Positions 14,278 through 21,400 of a stretch of 41,219 nucleotides of DNA are shown here, piece by piece (the stretch's first letter is position 1; the number at the start of each line of letters is the position of its first letter). A program made the translations under genes and the position numbers. Under the pieces are notes generated by a model that saw nothing but the letters and a program-made list of their open reading frames with translations, was not told the DNA's origin and did not search any database. The stretch comes from Mycobacterium sp. Marseille-P9652 (GTDB lineage: Bacteria > Actinomycetota > Actinomycetes > Mycobacteriales > Mycobacteriaceae): NCBI RefSeq assembly GCF_902652685.1, contig NZ_CACRUY010000047.1:1-41219 (forward strand), given 5' to 3'.

Positions 14278-16104
14278 TTGACCGCGTCGTCGCTGAGGGC
14301 ATTGTGGGACAACGGGGGCACGGTTCGTATGGCGACTCACACGGTTGAGCGGAGTGCAGCACGCGACGGTGCGGTCGCGAGTCCCGAAGAGCGGCTGGCC
14401 GCATCTTCGATGGACGGTCGCGACGAAAACGTGCCGAACTCGGAGGCCGCACCGCCCGACATACCGGCGCGACGAAAAGGCATCGTCGGCATGTTGGCGG
14501 CGGTCGCATGCACCGTTTTCGGCGCCAAGCTCATTACCATCTCGGCGCTCGGGTCGCCGGTGCCCTTGGTGGATCAGTGGGACGGGGAGGCGGCGGGTCT
14601 GTATGCGCCGTATCTAAAAGGCACCCTATCTTTGGCCGACCTGTTCGCCCACCTCAACGAACACCGCATCTTCCTTACCCGGGTGCTCGCACTGGTGCAT
14701 CTGGAGTTGGCCGGCGAGTGGAATCCGCGCCTGGAGATGATTCTGTGCGCCCTTGTGCACACCGCGTTGATCACCTGGCTCACGGCGTTGCTGTTGCCCC
14801 TGGCCGCGCCGCGGCGCCGAATGCTTCTGTGCTGTTTCGTCGCAGTGCTCTTCGCGTTTCCGATCGGCTTCGAGAACACCCTTCTGGGCTTCAACTTTCA
14901 TTTCTACCTCCCGTCCTTGTTCGGCATCGCGGCCTTGGTTGCGTTTGCCGCCGCGCGGCCGTTCTCGTTGCGCTGGTTCGGCGGATTGACTGCTGCGGTC
15001 TTCAGTTACTTGGCTTTTTCGTCAGGCATGGCCACCCTGGTGGCCGCTGGGGTGCTCGTGACTCTGCAGCTAGCGACCAACACCAGGAAGCGGTGTCCCC
15101 GCGAATTCGCCCCCGTGATCGTTCTGGCTGTTATCGCTGCGGCGATGGTTTGGTGGACATCGTCGGGCGCGAAACAATTGGTGGCGATCACGCCATGGAC
15201 GATCCTCGAGGGACTGGTCCAATTCAGTGGCGCAGTCGTCCTCGCCCTGGTCCCGACGGTCTGGTTTTGCCGGCAGACACTGGCGAGGCGCCCCGCCATC
15301 TCCGACCCAGCATGGGTCGCAGTGGGGATAGCCGGCTGGGTGATCACGCTGGTTGCGATGCTCGCCTACGCCCGTGGGCCGATCGTCGCCCCGCGGTATG
15401 TCGACTTCCTGCTGCTTGTCTATCCGGTCGGGTTCATGGCGGTCTTGGCACTCATGGATAAGACGCCCGCCATGCGATTTGGTCGATTCGTCAGACCGGG
15501 CGCCATGGCATGGGTGCTGATTCTCGTAGCGGCCATCGCACACCTGAGCTACGAGGGATCGCGTGGCGCCATCGACTGGAGCAAATCGGCACGCCATCAG
15601 GCGGTCAACCTGCAGGCGTATCTCGCCACGGGGAACGTCGACCATCTCCGATCCAAAGGCGAGCAAGGTCTTGAGTTGCTGCTCTATTATCCGGACCCAC
15701 CGCGGCTGACCGACATTCTGAAAGACCCTGATATCAGGGCGATTCTGCCGCCCGAATTCCGGCCCGCCGACGCTGACAACGCAGGGGTCCGAAACCGCAT
15801 GTGGCTCAAGGGCACGCTCGCCACCGGCACCGCCGTTACGGTTCGCCTCCTACTCCGATCGGCCCCGGCGGTGCTTGCACTGGGGATCGGTTTGTTCTTC
15901 GCGATCGCAGCGCGCCGGAGTTTCCTGGCTGACGAAAACTTGCGACGAACCCTCCGAACATCGCTCCGGTTCCATCGGCCGGTCCGGGACGGCGGGTCAA
16001 GTCGACCGCCGCGGTCACGCCCAGCTCTCCTACACACCGGATGGCTACAAGCCCGGCGGTTGGCCCAGCTGGCAACGCTGCACCCGCTCGAAAGGGACGG
16101 TTGA
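14278..16104 (+). CDS. Polytopic membrane protein, GT-C glycosyltransferase-like
   Basis: The 608-aa protein has a hydrophilic N-terminus of about 60 residues, then roughly 11 membrane helices. After the first helix comes an extracellular loop with VPLVDQWDGEA and LNEHRIFLTR. Acidic and aromatic residues in the first loop, with the (H/L)NEHRI motif, are features I associate with uncharacterised GT-C-type membrane proteins found beside polysaccharide genes. These use polyprenyl-linked sugars. The catalytic role is inferred. A second soluble stretch (about 465-540) lies before the last helix. The C-terminal 50 residues are Arg/Pro/Ser-rich and look unrelated to the rest. TTG 14278 is chosen for its ribosome-binding site. 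The gene is not in the M. tuberculosis block as I recall it, and it sits next to a tRNA, so it was probably acquired. Confidence 0.8.
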   Translation: MTASSLRALWDNGGTVRMATHTVERSAARDGAVASPEERLAASSMDGRDENVPNSEAAPPDIPARRKGIVGMLAAVACTVFGAKLITISALGSPVPLVDQWDGEAAGLYAPYLKGTLSLADLFAHLNEHRIFLTRVLALVHLELAGEWNPRLEMILCALVHTALITWLTALLLPLAAPRRRMLLCCFVAVLFAFPIGFENTLLGFNFHFYLPSLFGIAALVAFAAARPFSLRWFGGLTAAVFSYLAFSSGMATLVAAGVLVTLQLATNTRKRCPREFAPVIVLAVIAAAMVWWTSSGAKQLVAITPWTILEGLVQFSGAVVLALVPTVWFCRQTLARRPAISDPAWVAVGIAGWVITLVAMLAYARGPIVAPRYVDFLLLVYPVGFMAVLALMDKTPAMRFGRFVRPGAMAWVLILVAAIAHLSYEGSRGAIDWSKSARHQAVNLQAYLATGNVDHLRSKGEQGLELLLYYPDPPRLTDILKDPDIRAILPPEFRPADADNAGVRNRMWLKGTLATGTAVTVRLLLRSAPAVLALGIGLFFAIAARRSFLADENLRRTLRTSLRFHRPVRDGGSSRPPRSRPALLHTGWLQARRLAQLATLHPLERDG

Positions 16105-16391
16105 TCGGCGCGATCTCGATTGACGGCGACGGCGCAGGTAGCACGGGCACCGAACCGCCCAGTCGGCAGTCGGACCTGACGCATCGTTTCCGCTGATTCC
16201 ACGGGGGCCGGGTCAGACGTTCGGCACGAAACAATTCCGAAAGAACGACAAAATCATTTTTGATCGAATTGCCGTTTGGCACACCCGTTTTCACTATTGG
16301 ATAATTGCCAACAAGGGCTTCCGGAGCGAGAAATCGCGTTGTAGGGTTCGATTCACCACAATCTATTCGCCTCGGTCGACGGGGGTGAGTT
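16105..16391 (+). other. AT-richer intergenic region with a tRNA T-arm-like fragment
   Basis: I see no gene. From about 16220 to 16380 the sequence is clearly richer in A/T than its surroundings. GTAGGGTTCGATTCACCA at 16341-16358 resembles the T-arm of the nearby tRNA-Leu (GTGGGTTCGAATCCCACC), sharing GGGTTCGA exactly. It may be a decayed attachment site or chance. Confidence 0.4.
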
Positions 16392-16616
16392 ATGACGCGT
16401 GCCAAAAAAAGATTCGGCCTCACCGTAGTCCTCGCTCTCACCGTCGGGTCGCTGAGCGGCTGCGCGTACGGCTGCGACGCGGCGGCCTCGTTATTCCAGG
16501 TCGCGGGCGATTCCATGGAGGGCAGCGACCACGCGCGGCTCAACGCGATCCCCGGTGATCAAGTCTGCATTCAGCACCCGCTGGGCCTGGGAGATCATCA
16601 CGTCATAAATCTGTAA
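16392..16616 (+). CDS. Small putative lipoprotein
   Basis: This 74-aa protein starts at ATG 16392 behind GGGGGTGAG (2 nt spacing, close for a ribosome-binding site). A basic N-terminus (RAKKR), a hydrophobic core (LTVVLALTVG) and the lipobox LSGC place the lipidated cysteine at residue 24. The mature part of 51 residues contains two more cysteines and no recognised motif. It would be anchored on the outer face of the cytoplasmic membrane after Lgt modification. The family is unknown to me. The gene lies in the accessory stretch between tRNA-Leu and the cyclase. It could instead be a truncated remnant, since the mature part is very short. Confidence 0.55.
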   Translation: MTRAKKRFGLTVVLALTVGSLSGCAYGCDAAASLFQVAGDSMEGSDHARLNAIPGDQVCIQHPLGLGDHHVINL

Positions 16617-16804
16617 AAGTGGAAACGGACATTTCCGGATTATCGGCGCAATCCCGATACGTCTGGTGCCCGCTTTGCGAAATAGATAGTGCCTCGCCAA
16701 CTTTGCTCGCCGGAAATGCACCGGCCGTCGAAACGACGTGCGCTCCGTGCTGATGACCCTCTTGACCGCGCGCGCAATGCGACGACACGCGCCGCATCAG
16801 CGGT

Positions 16805-16810
16805 TACGCT
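16805..16810 (+). promoter_or_regulatory. -10 box TACGCT, leaderless start of cya
   Basis: TACGCT is followed by exactly 6 nt and GTG at 16817. The start it implies matches the N-terminus I recall for the M. tuberculosis enzyme. Confidence 0.55.
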
Positions 16811-16816
16811 GTGATC

Positions 16817-18145
16817 GTGGCGGCGAAGAACTGCGGTGCCCCACCGAGACGGCCCGACGAACCTGACCGCCCGGATTGCGTTGCGGCGGTGCGGGCCCAG
16901 AACCGCGACCGCAATCAGCACTACGCCGACGCCGCCGCGCGCCGCGCCCGCATCCTGTCGATCACGGCCTGGCTTGCCGTGATGGTGAGTGTCAGCTTCG
17001 TGGTTGTGCAGGTCCTCGCCGGGTCGTCGCTGTGGGAGCTCACCTCGATCAACATCGCGGGAGCGATCGTCTTCTCAATGGTTCCGTGGCTCAATCGCTT
17101 CGGTGAACTGGTCGCGCCGCTGACCTTCATCGGCGCGGCGTACCTTTCGATCGTCGCCAGCTGCATCGACGTGGGGACGGGTTCGGGCTCGCAATTCTTC
17201 TTCCTGGTGGGCGCCTGCATCGTCGTCTTGCTGCTCGGCATCGAACACATCGTCCTGGCGTCGGTCCTGGCGGCCGTCGCCGCGGGCCTGATCATCGCCG
17301 TGGAATTTGCCGTGCCGCGCGACACCGGGCTGCAGCCGGGTTGGGCGCAGTCGGCCGGCTTCGTCGTCACGGCCGTCTCCAGCGTGGTGATGGTCGTCGT
17401 CACGGTGTGGTTCGCCCTGCGCGACACGGCGCGGGCCGAGGCGGTCATGGAAGCTCAGTACCAGAGATCCGAGGCGTTGCTGGCCAACATGCTGCCGGCC
17501 AGCATCGCCGAGCGGCTCAAGGAGCCGGGCCGCGGGATCATCGCCGACAAGTACGACGAGGCCTCGGTTCTGTTCGCCGACATCGTCGGCTTCACCGAAC
17601 GGGCGAGCAGCACCGCGCCGGCCGACCTGGTGCAGTTCCTCGACCGCCTGTTCAGCGCCTTCGACGCCCTGGTGGACAGGCACCGGCTGGAGAAGATCAA
17701 AGTCAGCGGCGACTCCTACATGGTGGTCAGCGGCGTGCCGCGCCCGCGGCCCGACCACCCGCAGGCCCTCGCCGATTTCGCGCTCGACATGGTCAATGTC
17801 GTTGCGGGACTCAAGGATCCGCACGGCGAGGCGGTGCCGTTGAGGGTGGGTATGGCGACCGGGCCGGTGGTCGCCGGCGTCGTGGGGTCCCGCCGCTTCT
17901 TCTACGACGTGTGGGGCGACGCAGTCAATGTCGCGTCCCGGATGGAATCGACCGACTCGGTGGGACGGATCCAGGTGCCACAGGCCATGTACGAACGCCT
18001 CAAGGACGAGTTCGTGCTTCGGGAACGCGGTCTGATGGAGGTCAAGGGCAAGGGCGTCATGCGAACCTGGTACCTCCTGGGCCGCAAGCCCGCCGAGGAA
18101 CCCGGCGACGTGCACACCGAGGAACCGCGCACCGCCCACGTCTGA
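16817..18145 (+). CDS. cya: Class III membrane adenylyl cyclase (Rv1625c-like)
   Basis: This enzyme makes cAMP from ATP. It has six membrane helices (about 45-205), a linker helix (ALRDTARAEAVMEAQYQRSEALLANMLPASIAERL) and one class III catalytic domain (about 245-405). It works as a homodimer and is the 'half-mammalian' cyclase type. All six catalytic residues are visible: metal-binding Asp in LFADIVGFTE, Lys and the second Asp in EKIKVSGDSYMVV, and the substrate Asp, Asn and Arg in YDVWGDAVNVASRME. The 442-aa length is normal. The start is GTG 16817 rather than GTG 16811, chosen by the -10 box and by homology. The gene lies downstream of the accessory islet and is followed by the DUF308 gene. 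Confidence 0.97.
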   Translation: MAAKNCGAPPRRPDEPDRPDCVAAVRAQNRDRNQHYADAAARRARILSITAWLAVMVSVSFVVVQVLAGSSLWELTSINIAGAIVFSMVPWLNRFGELVAPLTFIGAAYLSIVASCIDVGTGSGSQFFFLVGACIVVLLLGIEHIVLASVLAAVAAGLIIAVEFAVPRDTGLQPGWAQSAGFVVTAVSSVVMVVVTVWFALRDTARAEAVMEAQYQRSEALLANMLPASIAERLKEPGRGIIADKYDEASVLFADIVGFTERASSTAPADLVQFLDRLFSAFDALVDRHRLEKIKVSGDSYMVVSGVPRPRPDHPQALADFALDMVNVVAGLKDPHGEAVPLRVGMATGPVVAGVVGSRRFFYDVWGDAVNVASRMESTDSVGRIQVPQAMYERLKDEFVLRERGLMEVKGKGVMRTWYLLGRKPAEEPGDVHTEEPRTAHV

Positions 18146-18198
18146 TTCGAGTCGAAAGACCCTATTCGGGGATCGCCGCCCCATGCCAGACTTCGGTC

Positions 18199-18771
18199 AT
18201 GACAACCCTCGGGGGGACCACCCCGGTTCCAAGTTTGTTGCCACACCTGTGGAAATCGACGCTGTTGTCGGGAATCCTGTCACTGATCCTCGGTGGCCTG
18301 ATCCTCGCATGGCCCGGCAGGACCGTCCTCGTGGCCGCCGTCATCTTCGGCGCCTACCTTCTCGTCACCGGTGTCGCGCAAGTGATCTTCGCGTTCGCCC
18401 TGCACGTCACGGCCGGCAGCCGGATCCTGTTGTTCATCAGCGGGGCGGCGTCATTGATCCTGGCGGTATTGGCTTTTCGCCACTTCGGCAACGCAATCCT
18501 GTTGCTGGCCATCTGGATTGGCGTGGGCTTCATCTTCCGCGGTGTGGCGATCTCGGTCTCGGCGATCAGTGACCCGGGCCTGCCCGGCCGGGGCTGGTCG
18601 ATCTTCGTCGGGGTGATCAGCCTGCTGGCCGGCATCGTCGTGCTCGCATCGCCGTTGGAGTCGATCGTGACCCTGGCCGTAGTGGTCGGCGTCTGGTTCG
18701 TCGTCATCGGCGTGTTCGAGATCGTGTCGTCGTTCAGCATCCGCAAGGCTTCCAAATCGCTCGGCTTATAG
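18199..18771 (+). CDS. HdeD/DUF308-family membrane protein
   Basis: The 190-aa protein has six predicted helices arranged as a repeated pair of DUF308 units, with the typical phrases SLILGGLILAWPGRTVLVAAVIFGAYLL (start of unit one), IGVGFIFRGV and VISLLAGIVVLASPLESI. E. coli HdeD has been linked to acid resistance, but the function in mycobacteria is unknown. It is Rv1624c-like and keeps its conserved place between cya and cydA. The start ATG 18199 gives MTTLGGTT; a CAGACT ending 6 nt upstream could be a weak leaderless -10 box. The stop codon lies only 15 nt before the cydA operator. Confidence 0.9.
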   Translation: MTTLGGTTPVPSLLPHLWKSTLLSGILSLILGGLILAWPGRTVLVAAVIFGAYLLVTGVAQVIFAFALHVTAGSRILLFISGAASLILAVLAFRHFGNAILLLAIWIGVGFIFRGVAISVSAISDPGLPGRGWSIFVGVISLLAGIVVLASPLESIVTLAVVVGVWFVVIGVFEIVSSFSIRKASKSLGL

Positions 18772-18786
18772 CGCCGGCCAAACCGG

Positions 18787-18807
18787 GCTACTACAATGTG
18801 TAGTAGC
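18787..18807. promoter_or_regulatory. Perfect palindrome over a -10 box upstream of cydA
   Basis: Arms GCTACTACA and TGTAGTAGC are exact inverted repeats around ATG. TACAAT at 18792-18797, a good -10 box, lies inside the palindrome. The TACA-n3-TGTA core is the hallmark of BlaI/MecI-family operators. A repressor bound here would block RNA polymerase directly. The element ends 35 nt before the cydA ATG. Identity of the regulator is inferred. Confidence 0.65.
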
Positions 18808-18842
18808 TGTTCATCAGCGTCCGCATCGTCAGGAGATGACGT

Positions 18843-20315
18843 ATGAATGTCGTCGACATCTCGCGGTGGCAGTTCGGTATCACCACCGTCTACCACTTCA
18901 TATTCGTGCCCCTCACAATCGGTTTGGCGCCGCTGCTGGCCGTCATGCAGACCGTGTGGGTCGCGACCGGCAACACGGCCTGGTATCGCCTCACCAAGTT
19001 CTTCGGCAAGTTGTTCCTGATCAACTTCGCGATCGGCGTGGCGACGGGGATCGTGCAGGAATTTCAATTCGGCATGAACTGGTCGGAGTACTCGCGGTTC
19101 GTCGGCGACATTTTCGGCGCGCCGCTGGCCATGGAGGGCCTCTTTGCGTTCTTCTTCGAGTCCACCTTCATCGGGTTGTGGATCTTCGGCTGGGGCCGGC
19201 TGCCGAAGTTGCTTCACCTGGCGTGCATCTGGATCGTCGCGTTCGGCGTCAACATGTCGGCGTTCTTCATCATCGTGGCCAACTCGTTCATGCAGCACCC
19301 AGTTGGCGCCCACTACAATCCGGCGACGCACCGCGCCGAGTTGGACAGCATCTTCGCTCTGCTGTCGAACAACACCGCGCGGTGGGCGTTCCTGCACACC
19401 GTCACCGGCGCGCTGCTGACCGCGGGCGCGTTCGTTGCCGCAGTCAGCGCCTGGTGGCTCGTCCGTTCGCGGGTCCCGGCGACCTCCACCCCGGACGCGG
19501 AGTCCAACGCCCGCACCATGTTTCGTCCGGCGACCATTCTCGGGTGCTGGGTGGTGCTGATAGCCGCCGTCGGCTTGTTCTTCACCGGCGACCGGCAAGG
19601 CAAGCTGATGTTCGTCCAGCAGCCGATGAAGATGGCGTCGGCCGAAACCCTGTGCGACACGCAGACCGATCCCGACTTCTCGATCCTGACGGTCGGCCGG
19701 CACAACAACTGCGACGGGGTGAAGGGCGTCATCGAGGTGCCCTACGTGCTGCCGTTCCTGGCCGACGGCAAGACCAGCGGCGTGACGTTGCAGGGCGTGC
19801 GCAACCTCCAGCAGGACTACGAGCACCGATTCGGCCCTAACGACTACCGGCCCAACCTCTTCGTGACCTACTGGTCGTTCCGGGCGATGATCGGCCTGCT
19901 GGCCATCCCCGTCCTCTTCGCCCTGGCGGCGCTGTGGTTCACCCGCGGCGGCCGGATCCCCGATCAGCGATGGCTGTCCTGGCTGGCGCTGATCACCATC
20001 CCCGCCCCGTTCCTGTCCAACATCGCCGGCTGGGTGTTCACGGAGATGGGGCGCCAGCCCTGGATCGTCGCGCCGAATCCCACTGGCGATCAACAGGTCC
20101 GGTTCACCGTGCGCGAGGCCGTCTCCAACCACGCGCCCGCCATGGTGATCACGTCGCTGGTCACCTTCACCCTGGTCTACGCGGTGCTCGCCGTCATCTG
20201 GTTCTGGCTGCAGAAGCGCTACATCGTCGAGGGGCCGCAGGAACACGACGCGGAGCCGGCCCCGCCCAAGGCGCCCAGCGACGAGGACGTGGCGCCGCTG
20301 TCCTTCGCCTATTGA
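18843..20315 (+). CDS. cydA: Cytochrome bd ubiquinol/menaquinol oxidase subunit I
   Basis: CydA binds haems b558, b595 and d and reduces oxygen to water with quinol electrons, without proton pumping. The 490-aa protein has nine expected helices. An N-terminal His at residue 18 (TVYHFIF) is a haem ligand. The GAPLAMEGLFAFFFESTF segment holds the conserved acidic residues. FLHTVTGA carries a second conserved His, and TEMGRQPW is the strongly conserved quinol-side motif. The Q-loop is of the short type, as in other mycobacteria. The start ATG 18843 has AGGAG 7 nt upstream. It is the first gene of cydABDC and lies behind the palindromic operator. Confidence 0.98.
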   Translation: MNVVDISRWQFGITTVYHFIFVPLTIGLAPLLAVMQTVWVATGNTAWYRLTKFFGKLFLINFAIGVATGIVQEFQFGMNWSEYSRFVGDIFGAPLAMEGLFAFFFESTFIGLWIFGWGRLPKLLHLACIWIVAFGVNMSAFFIIVANSFMQHPVGAHYNPATHRAELDSIFALLSNNTARWAFLHTVTGALLTAGAFVAAVSAWWLVRSRVPATSTPDAESNARTMFRPATILGCWVVLIAAVGLFFTGDRQGKLMFVQQPMKMASAETLCDTQTDPDFSILTVGRHNNCDGVKGVIEVPYVLPFLADGKTSGVTLQGVRNLQQDYEHRFGPNDYRPNLFVTYWSFRAMIGLLAIPVLFALAALWFTRGGRIPDQRWLSWLALITIPAPFLSNIAGWVFTEMGRQPWIVAPNPTGDQQVRFTVREAVSNHAPAMVITSLVTFTLVYAVLAVIWFWLQKRYIVEGPQEHDAEPAPPKAPSDEDVAPLSFAY

Positions 20316-20359
20316 GGCCCGACGAGGCCGTGCAGACCAATCCGGAAAGGAGCTGACCG

Positions 20360-21400
20360 ATGCAATTGCAAGAGTTGTGGTTTGGGATCATCGGCATGCT
20401 GTTCCTGGGCTTCTTCGTCCTCGAGGGCTTCGACTTCGGGGTGGGCATGCTGATGGAGCCGCTCGCCCGCAGCGGCGACGGCGATCCCGAACCTCGCCGC
20501 CGCACGGCCCTCAACACCATCGGGCCGGTGTGGGACGGCAACGAGGTGTGGTTGATCGTCGGCGGTGCGGCGATGTTCGCCGCGTTCCCCGGCTGGTACG
20601 CCACGGTGTTCTCCACGCTGTACCTGCCGCTGCTCGCGATCCTTTTCGGCATGATCGTGCGGGCCGTGGCGATCGAATGGCGGGGCAAGGTCGACGACAC
20701 CAAGTGGCGCGGGTGGGCCGATGCCGGCATCGCGGTCGGTTCGTGGCTTCCCGCGATCCTGTGGGGGGTGGCGTTCGCGATACTCGTGCGGGGCCTGCCG
20801 GTCGACGCCCGAGGCCACGTCAACCTGTCGATCACCGACGTGCTCAACCCCTACACCCTGCTGGGTGGGCTGGCCACCGCGGGACTCTTCCTGCTCTACG
20901 GCTCCGTCTTCCTCTCGCTGAAGACCTCCGGTGGCATTCGCGACGACGCGCACCGATTCGCCATGAGGTTGTCGATCCCCGTCACCGTGCTGGTCGCCGG
21001 CTTCGGCGTGTGGACGCAACTGGCATACGGCAAACCGTGGACCTGGCTGGTGCTGGGCGTGGCCGTGGTCGCTCAACTCGCGGCGGTGCTGTTGGTATGG
21101 CGGCGCGGTTCCGACGGCTGGGCGTTCGCCTGCACCGCCATCGTGGTCGCGGCCGTGGTGATCCTCTTGTTCGGCTCGCTCTATCCGAACCTGGTGCCGT
21201 CCACGCTGAACAAGCAGTGGAGCGTGACCATCTACAACGCCTCATCGACCCCCTACACCCTGAAGGTGATGACCTGGGTGACCGCGTTCATGGCCCCGCT
21301 GACGGTGGTGTACCAGGCGTGGACGTATTGGGTTTTCCGCCAACGGCTTTCGGCGGACCGCATCCCGGCGTCGATCGGGCTGACGAGGCGTCCCTCCTGA
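20360..21400 (+). CDS. cydB: Cytochrome bd oxidase subunit II
   Basis: CydB pairs with CydA in the membrane and helps form the oxygen and proton routes. The 346-aa protein shows the family start LQELWFGIIGMLFLGFFVLEGFDFGVGML, given as a landmark of the first helix. The loop NTIGPVWDGNEVWLI and AAFPGWYATVFS follow, and near the end MTWVTAFMAPLTVVYQAWTYWVF. A good ribosome-binding site (GGAAAGGAG) precedes ATG 20360, 44 nt after the cydA stop. The stop codon overlaps the proposed cydD start. Confidence 0.98.
   Translation: MQLQELWFGIIGMLFLGFFVLEGFDFGVGMLMEPLARSGDGDPEPRRRTALNTIGPVWDGNEVWLIVGGAAMFAAFPGWYATVFSTLYLPLLAILFGMIVRAVAIEWRGKVDDTKWRGWADAGIAVGSWLPAILWGVAFAILVRGLPVDARGHVNLSITDVLNPYTLLGGLATAGLFLLYGSVFLSLKTSGGIRDDAHRFAMRLSIPVTVLVAGFGVWTQLAYGKPWTWLVLGVAVVAQLAAVLLVWRRGSDGWAFACTAIVVAAVVILLFGSLYPNLVPSTLNKQWSVTIYNASSTPYTLKVMTWVTAFMAPLTVVYQAWTYWVFRQRLSADRIPASIGLTRRPS

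Noticed and set aside
16341-16358. A second tRNA gene or a complete attachment site
   Set aside because: Only a T-arm-like 18-mer is present with imperfect stem pairing; there is no acceptor or anticodon stem around it. It is kept only as a weak remnant candidate.
18772-18842. A CRP (cAMP receptor) site upstream of cydA
   Set aside because: No TGTGA-N6-TCACA-like sequence is present in the intergenic region; only the TACTACA palindrome is.
18354-20246. A 630-aa minus-strand frame opposite cydA
   Set aside because: It is an antisense shadow; cydA has full family conservation on the plus strand.
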